From the NCBI GenBank assembly GCA_049115695.1, contig JAGDZR010000005.1:186001-250000 (forward strand): a stretch of DNA of 64,000 nucleotides, written 5' to 3'. Under the pieces are notes generated by a model. That model was not told the DNA's origin. It saw only the letters and a list, made by a program, of their open reading frames with translations, and made no database searches. Position numbers and translations under genes: made by a program. Positions within the stretch are counted from its first letter, which is position 1. Each line of letters opens with the position of its first letter. Positions 54,431 through 63,286 of this stretch are shown here, in pieces. Source of the DNA: JAGDZR01 sp049115695 (GTDB taxonomy: Bacteria; Bacteroidota; Bacteroidia; Cytophagales; Cyclobacteriaceae).

Positions 54431-54847
54431 ATGGATTTAACTGTAGATCTTCATTACAAAGCAGACGAGGAGTATTATACCGAAAATGCTTCGGGAAATA
54501 AAGTTGACATTGACATGTTGGCGCGAGATGACAAGAAAGCGCAATCACCAATGGAGTTATTGCTATCAGCTGTTATGGCGTGTGCCGCGGTAGACATTGT
54601 CTCAATGGTAAAGAAGAGGAGGAAAAAATTTATTGATATCAAAGGTAAAGCCTCTGGGAAAAGAAGGGAAAAGCCACCAAAGTCCTTTACTGATATACAC
54701 ATTCACTATGACATTGCGTCACCAGACCTAACAGAAGAGGAAGCCGAACGAATAGTAGGATTAGCTACAACAAAATATTGTTCGGTAGCAGGAACAATTA
54801 ATGAGTCTGCTAAAATCACACATGGGTTTTCCATTGTGAGAGAGTAG
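54431..54847 (+). CDS. OsmC/Ohr-family peroxide-handling protein
   Basis: 138 residues. The two redox cysteines of the family are C51 (AVMACAAVDIV) and C117 (TKYCSVAGTI). SPMELLLSAVM is the conserved helix before the first cysteine. Members reduce organic or fatty-acid hydroperoxides with dithiol donors; the OsmC-like subgroup also includes enzymes of unknown substrate. It is 28 bases before the sensor kinase gene, so they may be co-transcribed. Confidence 0.92.
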   Translation: MDLTVDLHYKADEEYYTENASGNKVDIDMLARDDKKAQSPMELLLSAVMACAAVDIVSMVKKRRKKFIDIKGKASGKRREKPPKSFTDIHIHYDIASPDLTEEEAERIVGLATTKYCSVAGTINESAKITHGFSIVRE

Positions 54848-54875
54848 ACTTCTGTGATTAAACAAACCTAAAGTA

Positions 54876-57668
54876 ATGAGGGCTGGGCTTCTGGTACTTT
54901 ATTTATTGATCATTCCAATCTTTTTGGCTAAGGCGCAAAAGGGAAAGGAATACGAGATCATTGATCAGCTGTCATCATTGTCGCATGATGATATCAGTCT
55001 CAAAAAAGAATTACATCGAAGAACATCCACTTTACTCGACGGCCAATCAACCTTTGAATACAATTTAGGGAGACTTTGGTTTGGTTGGGGGGATTTTTAC
55101 AAACGAACTTTTGATTACGATTCGGCCATTCTGTATTTCGAAAGAGGGCTTGGGATATTTACAGATCAAAATGACGTTAGCTGGATGGGTGAGGCCAATC
55201 TTCAGTTGGCATATTGCTACACGCTAAAGGAGGAATTTGTTTATTCAACCAAGTTTTCATTTGAGGCTCAAAATCTATTTCGATCAATAGGGGATTCTTT
55301 GTCGGAAGCCAAGGCTCTTGATGCTAGTGCTCGGAATTTCTACTATACAGAGGTGGATTCATTGGCGATGAAATATTTCGATTTGGCAGTTGACTTGCTT
55401 GATCGCCTGGATGAGCCTGAAGAGTACTCACGTGTCTTGGGTAACCTGGCGGTACAATACACGGTCATGAAGGATTATGACAAAGCAACAGCGACGTATG
55501 AAAAGGCCATAAGTCTTGTGAGTAACACAGAATTTTTGTCAAGGTTGGCAGATAATTATATCGGACTTGCGATTGTTAAGGAAGAGTTGAGTGATTACGC
55601 ATCGGCCAAAGAATTTTATACACGAGCGCTGGAGATTGCGTTAAAAACTGATAATCAGCCACTAATCGGGTTGGCCTATCAAAACATTGCGTATTTCCAT
55701 CTTAGTTTAGGTAATCTAGATTCCGCCGAGCAATTAGCATCCATCACGATGCGATTTGCGGAAGAGTTGAATAACAATCAAATGAGGGCCAATGCACGGG
55801 AGGTATTGCATGCTACATATTATAGGCAAGGCAGGTATAAGGAGGCTTATGAATTATTGCATCAGCATAAAACGCAGCAGGATTCCATTTTCAGTCAAAG
55901 TGCCGTAAGGAAATTATCGAGTATGCATGCTCAATCTGAAATCGAATCGCAGGTTGTAGAACTAGCTAAAATGGCAAATGAGCTTTCAGAACTGGAGAAG
56001 GAAAAATCGAATCTAAAGCGCCTGGGAAATACGCTGATTGTCTCTATTGTCATTCTTTTGGTTATTCTTACTATATTTTATCGATCCAGACAGTTGAATA
56101 TTAGGTCCTTAAAGACTGCTGAACTCAATCAAACTAACCTGGAGCAAAAGAAAAAAGAGTTGGAAGCATTGGATCACGCCAAGTCTAAGTGGTTCATCAA
56201 TATTTCACACGAATTACGAACTCCCTTAATGTTAATTTCAGGATCACTTCGTCAGTTGCTAAACTTGAGCCAATTGACAGGAAGAGAGAAGGTGATGCTG
56301 TCTATGGCCGATCGAAATGCGAATCTGCTGGAGGAATTGATGGATGAGATATTGGATCTTTCGAAGGTAGAGGAGGGTATGTTAACACTCAACCCCAAAT
56401 CGGTTAACCTTGTCGATTTGCTATCAAAAACGGTAGAACTTTTTAGAGAGAGTGCTGAGCGATCAGGAATAGAACTGACTTTTCAGTCGAGTATCAAAGG
56501 TGAGTCCTTGTTTGTAAAAGTCGATCAGCCAAAAGTGCAGAAGGTAATTATGAATCTGCTATCAAACGCTTTGAAATTCACTCCTGAGGGCGGAGCGGTT
56601 CAGCTTGTTTTGAGCGAAAAAGAAAATCATATTTCAATGTCTATCAAGGATACTGGTGATGGCATATCCAAGAAGGATTTACCCTATGTGTTTGATCGTT
56701 TCTACCAATCCGGAAAAGGTGAAAAATATGGGGGAACCGGTGTGGGGCTTAGTCTGTCTAAGGAAATAGCTCTGATGCATAAGGGAGACTTAAAGGTGCA
56801 TAGTCAAATTGGAGTTGGGAGTACATTTATATTCAACCTTCCGGCAGCTACAAAACTTGCAGGTATGGTTGACTTAGGTTCTCAAACTCCTGATGAACCT
56901 AATCAAGAGGCAAAAGAGCCTATAGTCACTGGATTGGTGAAGGAGGTGCTCTTGGTCGATGATAGCGCTGATATGAAAGCTTTTCTGGAAAGTTTTTTGC
57001 CTGAGCAATATAAGATTGTGCAAGTGCGAAATGGTTATGAGGCTTTTGATCGGCTAGAAAATGAAGCTGCTCCAGATGTGATCGTTCTGGACATCATGAT
57101 GCCCAGAATGGATGGCATCACCTTTGTGAAGAGTTTAAAAGACAAGTCTGAATTAAAAAATATTCCAGTGATCATGCTCACTGCAGTGACAGATGAGTCT
57201 GAAAAACTGGATGTACTCAGAGTTGGCGTTGAGGATTACATTACCAAACCATTTAACCCGGAAGAGCTGCTCATCAAACTTGAAAACTTACTGATCAGAG
57301 ATGCACAAATAACTGTTGAAGAGGATAGGACAGTGGAGGCTCATGAGGATAAACTACTCACAGTTCTCGAGAATGAGGTGAAGAAATACATTGCAGATCC
57401 AGACTTTAACGTAATGAGATTGGCAGATGCAGGATCTTTTAGTGAACGGCAGCTTTACAGATACCTCAAACAGACAACTGGATACACTCCAGCTAATTTC
57501 GTAAAGGAAATACGATTGCAACGCGCCTTTGAACTAGCAAGGAAACAAGCAGTCGCCACTACTTCAGAGCTCAGCTACAAAGTAGGTTTCAGTCATACAA
57601 GCTATTTTACCACAGTGTTCAAGAAGCGATTTGGTAAAACGCCCGCTGAGATGTTACGGGAGAATTAG
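54876..57668 (+). CDS. TPR-sensor hybrid histidine kinase / response regulator / AraC protein
   Basis: 930 residues. A signal sequence is followed by periplasmic TPR repeats (about 70-340), then a membrane helix (about 388-408). The cytoplasmic part has HisKA with H445 (FINISHELRTPL), an ATPase domain (NLLSNALKFTPEGG, DTGDGIS, GGTGVGLSLS), a receiver with D739 (VIVLDIMMPRMDG) and a C-terminal AraC HTH (about 825-930). All signalling steps are in one chain, as in hybrid two-component systems, but the usual propeller is replaced by TPRs. The target genes cannot be read. Its 3-prime end overlaps the convergent transsulfuration gene by 4 bases. Confidence 0.93.
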   Translation: MRAGLLVLYLLIIPIFLAKAQKGKEYEIIDQLSSLSHDDISLKKELHRRTSTLLDGQSTFEYNLGRLWFGWGDFYKRTFDYDSAILYFERGLGIFTDQNDVSWMGEANLQLAYCYTLKEEFVYSTKFSFEAQNLFRSIGDSLSEAKALDASARNFYYTEVDSLAMKYFDLAVDLLDRLDEPEEYSRVLGNLAVQYTVMKDYDKATATYEKAISLVSNTEFLSRLADNYIGLAIVKEELSDYASAKEFYTRALEIALKTDNQPLIGLAYQNIAYFHLSLGNLDSAEQLASITMRFAEELNNNQMRANAREVLHATYYRQGRYKEAYELLHQHKTQQDSIFSQSAVRKLSSMHAQSEIESQVVELAKMANELSELEKEKSNLKRLGNTLIVSIVILLVILTIFYRSRQLNIRSLKTAELNQTNLEQKKKELEALDHAKSKWFINISHELRTPLMLISGSLRQLLNLSQLTGREKVMLSMADRNANLLEELMDEILDLSKVEEGMLTLNPKSVNLVDLLSKTVELFRESAERSGIELTFQSSIKGESLFVKVDQPKVQKVIMNLLSNALKFTPEGGAVQLVLSEKENHISMSIKDTGDGISKKDLPYVFDRFYQSGKGEKYGGTGVGLSLSKEIALMHKGDLKVHSQIGVGSTFIFNLPAATKLAGMVDLGSQTPDEPNQEAKEPIVTGLVKEVLLVDDSADMKAFLESFLPEQYKIVQVRNGYEAFDRLENEAAPDVIVLDIMMPRMDGITFVKSLKDKSELKNIPVIMLTAVTDESEKLDVLRVGVEDYITKPFNPEELLIKLENLLIRDAQITVEEDRTVEAHEDKLLTVLENEVKKYIADPDFNVMRLADAGSFSERQLYRYLKQTTGYTPANFVKEIRLQRAFELARKQAVATTSELSYKVGFSHTSYFTTVFKKRFGKTPAEMLREN

Positions 57669-58804
57669 CCTATTGCCTGCTCCAAATCTGCTATCAGATC
57701 TTCAGCATCTTCAATACCAATACTTAGCCTGATCAATGAGTCTGTTAGGCCAGATTTTAATCTTTCTTCCCTCGGAATACTTGCATGGGTCATGCTCGCA
57801 GGATGTCCAACTAATGATTCAACGCCACCAAGAGATTCTGCAAGGCTAAATAGGGTTAACTTTTTCATGACCTCAAATGCCGTGTCCTGACTATCATCCT
57901 TAAGCGTGAATGACAACATACCCCCGAAATCTCTCATTTGTTTTCTGGCAATTTCGTGATTGGGATGATCTGAAAAACCTGGCCAAAATACACTTTTCAC
58001 TAATGGGTGGGACTTTAGGAACATTGCTACCTTTTTGCCGTTTGAGCAATGCCGATCCATGCGAACATGGAGTGTTTTGATGCCTCTCAATACCAGAAAA
58101 CAATCATTAGGGCTTGGTATAGCCCCTGCTGAGTTTTGGAAAAAACCAATTTGTTCGTCGATTTCCTGTTCACTTGTGATGATAGCACCCATTACAACGT
58201 CTGAGTGTCCTGAAATGTATTTGGTTACAGAATGGACAACCAGGTCAGCACCCAGTCCTAGAGGATTTTGCAAATAGGGTGATGCAAAAGTATTATCAAC
58301 ACAAACCATGGCATTTACTGATTTTGCCAATTGTGAGACAGCTGCAATGTCAATGATGCTCATCATTGGATTGGTTGGAGACTCGATCCATACCAATTTG
58401 GTTTTGCTGCTCAATGCTTTTTCAACAGCTTTCAGGTCCTTCATGTCGACAAATGAAAACTTGATGCCGTATCCAGAGAATATTTTGGTAAACAACCTAT
58501 AGGTACCACCGTACAAATCATTGGTGCAAACCACTTCATCTCCGGGCGATAGCATTTTTGCAATTGCGTCTGTTGCACCTAGTCCGGAAGAAAAACATCT
58601 GCCGTACTTGCCATTCTCTAATGCTGCAAGGTTTTCTTCCAGAACACTTCTGGTTGGATTTTGCGTGCGGGCATATTCAAATCCTTTGTGCTCTCCAGGT
58701 GCAGACTGAACATAAGTGGAGGTTTGATAAATTGGAGTCATAATTGCTCCAGTTGATGGGTCTGGTTTGATGCCTGCGTGCAGTGCTTTGGTTCCGAATT
58801 TCAT
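57665..58804 (-). CDS. Cystathionine gamma-synthase/gamma-lyase-type transsulfuration enzyme
   Basis: 379 residues. The PLP lysine is K195 in HSVTKYISGHSDVVMGA, followed by SGH typical of gamma-synthase and gamma-lyase. TSTYVQ and the EYARTQNPTR block carry the tetramer and PLP-phosphate residues. It makes or breaks cystathionine in Met/Cys interconversion. It differs clearly from metZ at 19.6 kb in the residues around the lysine, so the two are not recent duplicates. Synthase versus lyase cannot be decided. No SAM riboswitch is seen upstream. Confidence 0.9.
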   Translation of the reverse strand: MKFGTKALHAGIKPDPSTGAIMTPIYQTSTYVQSAPGEHKGFEYARTQNPTRSVLEENLAALENGKYGRCFSSGLGATDAIAKMLSPGDEVVCTNDLYGGTYRLFTKIFSGYGIKFSFVDMKDLKAVEKALSSKTKLVWIESPTNPMMSIIDIAAVSQLAKSVNAMVCVDNTFASPYLQNPLGLGADLVVHSVTKYISGHSDVVMGAIITSEQEIDEQIGFFQNSAGAIPSPNDCFLVLRGIKTLHVRMDRHCSNGKKVAMFLKSHPLVKSVFWPGFSDHPNHEIARKQMRDFGGMLSFTLKDDSQDTAFEVMKKLTLFSLAESLGGVESLVGHPASMTHASIPREERLKSGLTDSLIRLSIGIEDAEDLIADLEQAIG

Positions 58805-58858
58805 AGTTTGGCGGGGTTAAAATTGCATTTTGAACTGCAATGATACGATTAATACAAA

Positions 58859-59644
58859 TTATCCCTTCTTTAAGTTGCTTAACTCTTCCTCTATCCTCAA
58901 TAACCTTTCCTCCATCCTGGTTGGGGGATGAAGATGTTGACTAAAGACATGAGTAACTCTCCAGATTTCGAACACTTCATTTGTATCACATGTTATGACG
59001 TGATAGTTGGGATCATCAGCTCGTAGGTGCATGATCCCATTTTCGATCTTTAGTAACCTTCTTACAACAATCCCAGTATTCATCACGATGACCAAAACAT
59101 CTCCTATTAGATCGTCAGAATTTGCAGGTACAGCTGAGTTGGCGAATAAAATATCTCCATGGTGCAATCCATGCATTTGATATTCCATCTCACTTCCTTT
59201 ATGTTCAAAGGCCCTGGTAATGCCTTTTGCTGCGATTGGCACACCCACTAAGTCCAGACGCTTCAGGAAATCATTATTTTGATAATTGACCAGGTAATCA
59301 ACATACTGGTTGATATTGACGATAGGTACGCTTGCTGTTCTTTTACTTGTTTCCTTCAGGTTATGTACTCGATCCAGTTTTTTGTTGACTTTATCAAAAC
59401 TATAGATGTCACTTACGGTCAATTCACGATTTAGTAGCACATCAATGGAGATATTGAAATGATTGGCCATTTGGATCAAAGTCTCAATCTTGGGTTCAGA
59501 TCGACCTTCCTCGTAGGCACCTATACTAGGTCTGGCAAGATTGAACAAGCTAGCGAATTCGGCTTGACTGATTTTTCTAGCCTGGCGAATCTTTTTAATG
59601 TTCTGACCGACGAATGAAAAAATTTTGCTAATTTTTTGAGCCAT
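58859..59644 (-). CDS. XRE-type HTH regulator with degenerate S24 (LexA/CI-like) domain
   Basis: 261 residues. The HTH is at about 12-70 (ISQAEFASLFNLARPSIGAYE). A C-terminal S24 fold spans about 130-235, with the serine region HKGSEM (S151) and GDILFA. At the position of the catalytic lysine (VVKR in LexA) it has VVRR (R195-R196), so self-cleavage is doubtful and the domain may act as a ligand or dimer module. A coiled-coil tail ends the protein. No phage genes lie nearby. It is divergent from the PspA operon and is a candidate regulator of it; an inverted ACAAC/GTTGT element lies just upstream of its start. Confidence 0.85.
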   Translation of the reverse strand: MAQKISKIFSFVGQNIKKIRQARKISQAEFASLFNLARPSIGAYEEGRSEPKIETLIQMANHFNISIDVLLNRELTVSDIYSFDKVNKKLDRVHNLKETSKRTASVPIVNINQYVDYLVNYQNNDFLKRLDLVGVPIAAKGITRAFEHKGSEMEYQMHGLHHGDILFANSAVPANSDDLIGDVLVIVMNTGIVVRRLLKIENGIMHLRADDPNYHVITCDTNEVFEIWRVTHVFSQHLHPPTRMEERLLRIEEELSNLKKG

Positions 59645-59647
59645 GCT

Positions 59648-59666
59648 ACAACTTTTGTCATGTTGT
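59648..59666. promoter_or_regulatory. Candidate operator of the XRE/S24 regulator
   Basis: ACAACTTTTGTCATGTTGT is an inverted ACAAC-n9-GTTGT repeat, 4-22 bases upstream of the regulator start and about 126 bases before the divergent operon. Only position and symmetry support it; no second copy was found in the window. Confidence 0.25.
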
Positions 59667-59791
59667 TTCGTAAATGTACCTAAATTCGTTCACAAGGAAT
59701 GGATGTAGGTGTCAATCGATTTACGATAATTTAGTATAAGATGGATGCCGGCACTAACTTAGAAAACTAGAAAGCCATTTAATCAATTATT

Positions 59792-60187
59792 ATGAATTCC
59801 AATTTTCAAAAAGTAAAGGACTATTTACTGGAACTTAATTTTACCATCATAGAAGAAGACGAATCGGATGGTGTTTTTGTAGTCGACAATGAAGAAGCTG
59901 GCATGAAGAATGTTGTTCTGATTGTAGCAGACCCAATACTGATTGTTGAACAATACTTGTTTGAATTGACAAATGAGTCACCAGAAGTTTATAAGCAGTT
60001 ATTAATCAAGAATCGAGACATCATTCATGGTGCATTTGCCATCGATGATTCAGGTAAGAAAGTTTTCTTTAGGAATACGCATGAGTGCGAAAATCTTGAT
60101 TTGAATGAGATTGAAGCGACACTCAATTCACTTGCGATTTTGTTAAGTGAGTATACAGATGAATTAATAGAATTTAGTAAAAAATAA
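59792..60187 (+). CDS. YbjN/DUF2170 (Tir-chaperone-like) small protein, first gene of the PspA operon
   Basis: 131 residues, acidic, with no signal or membrane segment. The fold pattern of a short helix, a beta-sheet with VFVVDNEEA, then VLIVADPILIVEQYLFELT and a C-terminal helix pair resembles the CesT/Tir-chaperone-like group that includes YbjN and the YjfI (DUF2170) proteins. Size and location directly before pspA match yjfI-yjfJ in enterobacteria. Sequence identity is too low for me to choose between the two families. It is 13 bases before pspA. Confidence 0.6.
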   Translation: MNSNFQKVKDYLLELNFTIIEEDESDGVFVVDNEEAGMKNVVLIVADPILIVEQYLFELTNESPEVYKQLLIKNRDIIHGAFAIDDSGKKVFFRNTHECENLDLNEIEATLNSLAILLSEYTDELIEFSKK

Positions 60188-60200
60188 ACTGGAGAAAGAT

Positions 60201-60905
60201 ATGAACGTTTTTAAAAGATTATTCAAAGTAGGGGAGTCGGAGGCCCATTCAGCCATAGACAAATTAGAAGATCCGATCAAAATGACGGAACAGGGCATCA
60301 GAGACCTGAAAAAGGATTTGGATGAAAGTTTGAAGGCTTTAGCAGAAGTAAAGGCAATGGCCATCAGGTCCAAAAACGATGTGCAAACAAACAAATCAAA
60401 AGCCCAGGACTATGAAAGCAAAGCAATGTTGCTATTGAAGAAGGTGCAAAGCGGAGATTTGGATTCAGCAGAGGGAGATCGATTGGCAAGCGAGGCTTTA
60501 GCCCGCAAAGAGGAGTTCAGTACTGCAATGGCCAGAGCCAAAACCGAGATGGATAGATTTGATACCAATGTGACTCAACTCGATAAAAAAGTAAAGCAAT
60601 TGAGAGCTAATATCAGCGGTTATGAAAATGAACTTCGCACACTGAAAGCTAGGGTGAAGGTGAGCGAAGCAACTGCGAAGGTTAATAAACAAATGGCTCA
60701 AATTGATAGTACGAGTACCGTTTCAATGCTTGAACGCATGAAAGACAAAGTAGAGCAGCAAGAGGCGCTCGCTGAAGCCTATGGAGATGTAGCTGGTGAA
60801 AGTAGGAGTCTTGATGATGAGATTGACAATGTGCTTGATGGTGAAAACCTGAAAGCTTCTGATGATCTTGCTGCCATGAAGGCTAAATTGGGTATGGATA
60901 AGTAA
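60201..60905 (+). CDS. pspA: PspA/IM30-family membrane-stress protein
   Basis: 234 residues, almost entirely coiled coil. The N-terminal amphipathic start MNVFKRLFKVGESEAHSAI and the DPIKMTEQGIRDLKKDL block are typical of PspA/IM30, followed by long heptad helices to about residue 185 and a short acidic C-terminus. Such proteins are ESCRT-III-like and form rods or rings that mend membranes. No PspF, PspB or PspC is present; the partners here are DUF350 and DUF4178 proteins, as in YjfJ-type operons. A hairpin follows the stop. Confidence 0.92.
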   Translation: MNVFKRLFKVGESEAHSAIDKLEDPIKMTEQGIRDLKKDLDESLKALAEVKAMAIRSKNDVQTNKSKAQDYESKAMLLLKKVQSGDLDSAEGDRLASEALARKEEFSTAMARAKTEMDRFDTNVTQLDKKVKQLRANISGYENELRTLKARVKVSEATAKVNKQMAQIDSTSTVSMLERMKDKVEQQEALAEAYGDVAGESRSLDDEIDNVLDGENLKASDDLAAMKAKLGMDK

Positions 60906-60914
60906 TTAACTAAC

Positions 60915-60950
60915 ATCCCGGGTGTTAACACATCCGGGATATTTTATTTT
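60915..60950 (+). terminator. Intra-operon hairpin (partial terminator or attenuator) after pspA
   Basis: ATCCCGG and CCGGGAT form a perfect 7-bp stem with a 12-base loop, followed by ATTTTATTTT and then directly by the ATG of the 47-residue protein. It would lower transcription of the membrane genes relative to pspA, which must be made in many copies. Confidence 0.6.
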
Positions 60951-61094
60951 ATGGATTTACTTAAAATAATTCTGCTCATTGTATTGGCATCCTTCATTTT
61001 AGGATTTGCATTTAGTGTCCTGTTCAAGGTAGGAATTTTACTACTGTTGGCACTTGGAGTATTGTATTTGTTCAAAAAAGTATTCGCCGAGTAA
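60951..61094 (+). CDS. 47-residue double-helix membrane protein in the PspA operon
   Basis: An ATG right after the hairpin opens a 47-codon frame. It encodes two hydrophobic helices (about 3-24 and 27-41) around a short FKVG turn, with a KKVFAE end. Its stop overlaps the next start as TAATG, strong evidence that it is translated. It resembles no domain I can name. Small hydrophobic partners are common around PspA proteins (for example PspB, PspC, PspG), so a membrane anchor or sensor for PspA is a reasonable guess. Confidence 0.7.
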   Translation: MDLLKIILLIVLASFILGFAFSVLFKVGILLLLALGVLYLFKKVFAE

Positions 61095-61636
61095 TGTTTG
61101 ATTTTTTAAAAAAGAAAAAGGAAGAACCGGAATATGATGTAACCAATCTCAGTTTAAGAGATTTGAACTTTGGCTTCCTTTTTGACTATGACATGAAGTC
61201 ATGGGTGGTGAAAGAAGTGTATGAATACGATTGGGGAAGTAACAACTTTACCAAAGAGTTCAAAATTGATAGTGGAGATCAAGTAGCCTTTCTGCACATT
61301 GAAGATGATGATGAGTTGGTGATTCAATTTACCAATTCAATCAAACTGAGGAAGATTGATGAGGATGTAGCCGAGGAAATTGAAAAGAATGAAAAGCCTC
61401 CTAAGACATTGCATCACGATGGAGAGACTTACTACCTGGAAGGAGATTCGGCTGGATATTTTCGGGATTTGACTAAAAAAACTGAAGATTGGGAGGAATT
61501 GATCGCATGGGAATACTATAATGATGATGAGGATAAAGTGCTATCAATTACACAGTGGGACGAATTTAACATTGAGGCTGGAGCTGGTATTGTTTTAAAG
61601 GAGTTTCAGTTTTCAAATATTATCCCGGGACAATAA
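61094..61636 (+). CDS. DUF4178 domain protein
   Basis: 180 residues, acidic, no signal peptide. The pattern LSLRDLNFGFLFDYDMKSWVVKEVYEYDWG followed by FKIDSGDQVAFLHIEDDD and, near the end, WEYYNDDEDKVLSITQWD, matches DUF4178, a beta-rich domain of unknown biochemistry. In other bacteria it travels with DUF350, PspA and membrane aminopropyltransferases, exactly as here. It overlaps the small membrane protein by one base and precedes the lipoprotein by 9 bases. Confidence 0.85.
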   Translation: MFDFLKKKKEEPEYDVTNLSLRDLNFGFLFDYDMKSWVVKEVYEYDWGSNNFTKEFKIDSGDQVAFLHIEDDDELVIQFTNSIKLRKIDEDVAEEIEKNEKPPKTLHHDGETYYLEGDSAGYFRDLTKKTEDWEELIAWEYYNDDEDKVLSITQWDEFNIEAGAGIVLKEFQFSNIIPGQ

Positions 61637-61645
61637 CTTTACACT

Positions 61646-62389
61646 ATGAAATTACTCGCGAGATCACTTCCAGTATTCTTAATCGGCTTAATACTATTTA
61701 CCTCATGTGGAGGAGGAAATAGGTATGAAAAGAGTCCTTTGGATGTAATAGTCAGGGATATCCCCAGAGAAGTGCCTATGACGGTTATCCTCCATGATAT
61801 GGATGCGCAAGGCAACTTTGCTCAGACTTATTACCATCAATATCAGATCATCAAGGAGGAAAATGGGGATGTTAAGGAGGAGGTGACGGATTGGTTCGAG
61901 GTAAGTGAGCGAGAGTTTAATGCTCATATCAATGACATGGGTATGGAAATTGCTGCAAGAGATACCACAGGAAATCTCACTAAGACTGTGGCACCTCCGG
62001 GATACAGCAACTATGTAGGCAATACAAAATATGGTAGCTGGCAAACGCATAGCAACGGATCAAGTTTTTGGGCCTTTTATGGTCAATATGCCTTTATGTC
62101 TTCGATGTTCAGAATGGCAACTTATCCAGCATATTACGGACATTACAATAATTGGAGGGGGAGCTATTATGGAACTGGAAGATCCTATTACGGCCCAACA
62201 ACCGGAGGAAGAAGCTATTATGGAACCAATAGTGCTTACAATTCCTCGAGATCAACAAACTGGAATTCAAAACCTTCTTCTTTTAGGAATAAAGTAGCAA
62301 GTCGTACCGCCAGGTCGTCATCCAGAACAGGAACTTCGGCCTTTAAAAGTAGCAGTTCTAGATCCAGAGGGGGTAGCTTTGGTAAATAA
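61646..62389 (+). CDS. Lipoprotein with Gly/Ser/Tyr-rich C-terminus (possible DUF1190/YjfM counterpart)
   Basis: 247 residues. Lipobox LFTSC gives acylated Cys21. Residues about 30-110 form a compact domain with VIVRDIPREVPMTVIL. From about 165 the chain becomes low complexity: three SYYG repeats, then Ser/Arg-rich sequence ending SRSRGGSFGK. The position between DUF4178 and DUF350 and the Gly-rich tail recall the YjfM/YgiB (DUF1190) lipoproteins, but I cannot show homology. The tail may be flexible or membrane-surface binding. Confidence 0.65.
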   Translation: MKLLARSLPVFLIGLILFTSCGGGNRYEKSPLDVIVRDIPREVPMTVILHDMDAQGNFAQTYYHQYQIIKEENGDVKEEVTDWFEVSEREFNAHINDMGMEIAARDTTGNLTKTVAPPGYSNYVGNTKYGSWQTHSNGSSFWAFYGQYAFMSSMFRMATYPAYYGHYNNWRGSYYGTGRSYYGPTTGGRSYYGTNSAYNSSRSTNWNSKPSSFRNKVASRTARSSSRTGTSAFKSSSSRSRGGSFGK

Positions 62390-62416
62390 ATCTCAACCGC
62401 AAAACACTCATCTGAA

Positions 62417-63280
62417 ATGATCACAATATTCGACGGCATCCTTACCTCGCTGATTTATCTCGCAGCGAGTTTTGTTTTATTTCTCATTGGCAAGTTTGCT
62501 TACCAGATTTTCAATCCTAAAGTGAAAGTTGCCTATGAGCTGGTTGAAAACGATAATCTGGCCTTTTCATTTGCACATGTTGGTTACTTTATAGGCCTTT
62601 TGCTCTCGATAGGAAGTGCCGTTTTGGGAGAATCTTATGGTCTTGTCGAGGATCTGATCGGCATTGGTATTTATGGCTTCATGTCTATTATCCTATTGAA
62701 CCTGGGGTTAATGATCAATAACAAGTTGATTCTTTCAAAGTTTGATATCAAGAAGGAAATCATTGACGAAAAGAATGTGGGAACGGGTATTGCAGAAGGC
62801 GCCAATGCCATTGCTACCGGACTCATAGTATTAGGGGCCATTCATGGTGAAGGATATGGAGTTGGGGGACCAATTGTAACAGGGGTTCTATACTGGCTAT
62901 TGGGACAGTTGATACTCTACGTTACCACTTTGGTGTATAATCTCATTACCCCATATGACATTCATGAGCATATTGAGAAAGGAAATATCGCAGTAGGGGT
63001 TGGCTATGCAGGTGCCATCATTGCGATAGCGAACCTGATACGATTTGCGCTCATGCATGATTTTGAAAGTTGGATTGTCACCTTGGAAGGAGTCGTTTTT
63101 GATGTATTGATCGGTCTCGTTTTCTTGCCAATTGCCAGACTTCTTACCGATAAGATTTTATTACCAGGCCAAAAGCTAACTGACGAAATCGTCAATCAGG
63201 AAAACCCGAATGTAGGCGCTGCGGTCGTCGAGGCATTTGCTTACATAGGTGGCTCAATGCTGATTGTTTGGGCGCTGTAA
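62417..63280 (+). CDS. DUF350 membrane protein (YjfL family, duplicated)
   Basis: 287 residues with about eight hydrophobic helices in two homologous halves: AYELVENDNLAFSFAHVGYF near 37-56 and the matching HIEKGNIAVGVGYAGAIIAI near 182-201. The same holds for GTGIAEGANAIATGLIVLG and NVGAAVVEAFAYIGGSMLI. E. coli YjfL has one such half; two-repeat forms accompany aminopropyltransferase genes. Function is unknown; inner membrane. It ends 6 bases before the next start. Confidence 0.9.
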   Translation: MITIFDGILTSLIYLAASFVLFLIGKFAYQIFNPKVKVAYELVENDNLAFSFAHVGYFIGLLLSIGSAVLGESYGLVEDLIGIGIYGFMSIILLNLGLMINNKLILSKFDIKKEIIDEKNVGTGIAEGANAIATGLIVLGAIHGEGYGVGGPIVTGVLYWLLGQLILYVTTLVYNLITPYDIHEHIEKGNIAVGVGYAGAIIAIANLIRFALMHDFESWIVTLEGVVFDVLIGLVFLPIARLLTDKILLPGQKLTDEIVNQENPNVGAAVVEAFAYIGGSMLIVWAL

Positions 63281-63286
63281 TTTGAT

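Noticed and set aside
19577..58804. metZ and the 57.7-kb transsulfuration gene as duplicates
   Set aside because: Residues around the PLP lysine and substrate loops differ (TKFIDGQGR versus TKYISGHSD), so they are separate family members.
58859..59644. Prophage repressor
   Set aside because: The HTH-S24 layout is CI-like, but no integrase, phage structural gene or attachment repeats are seen around it.
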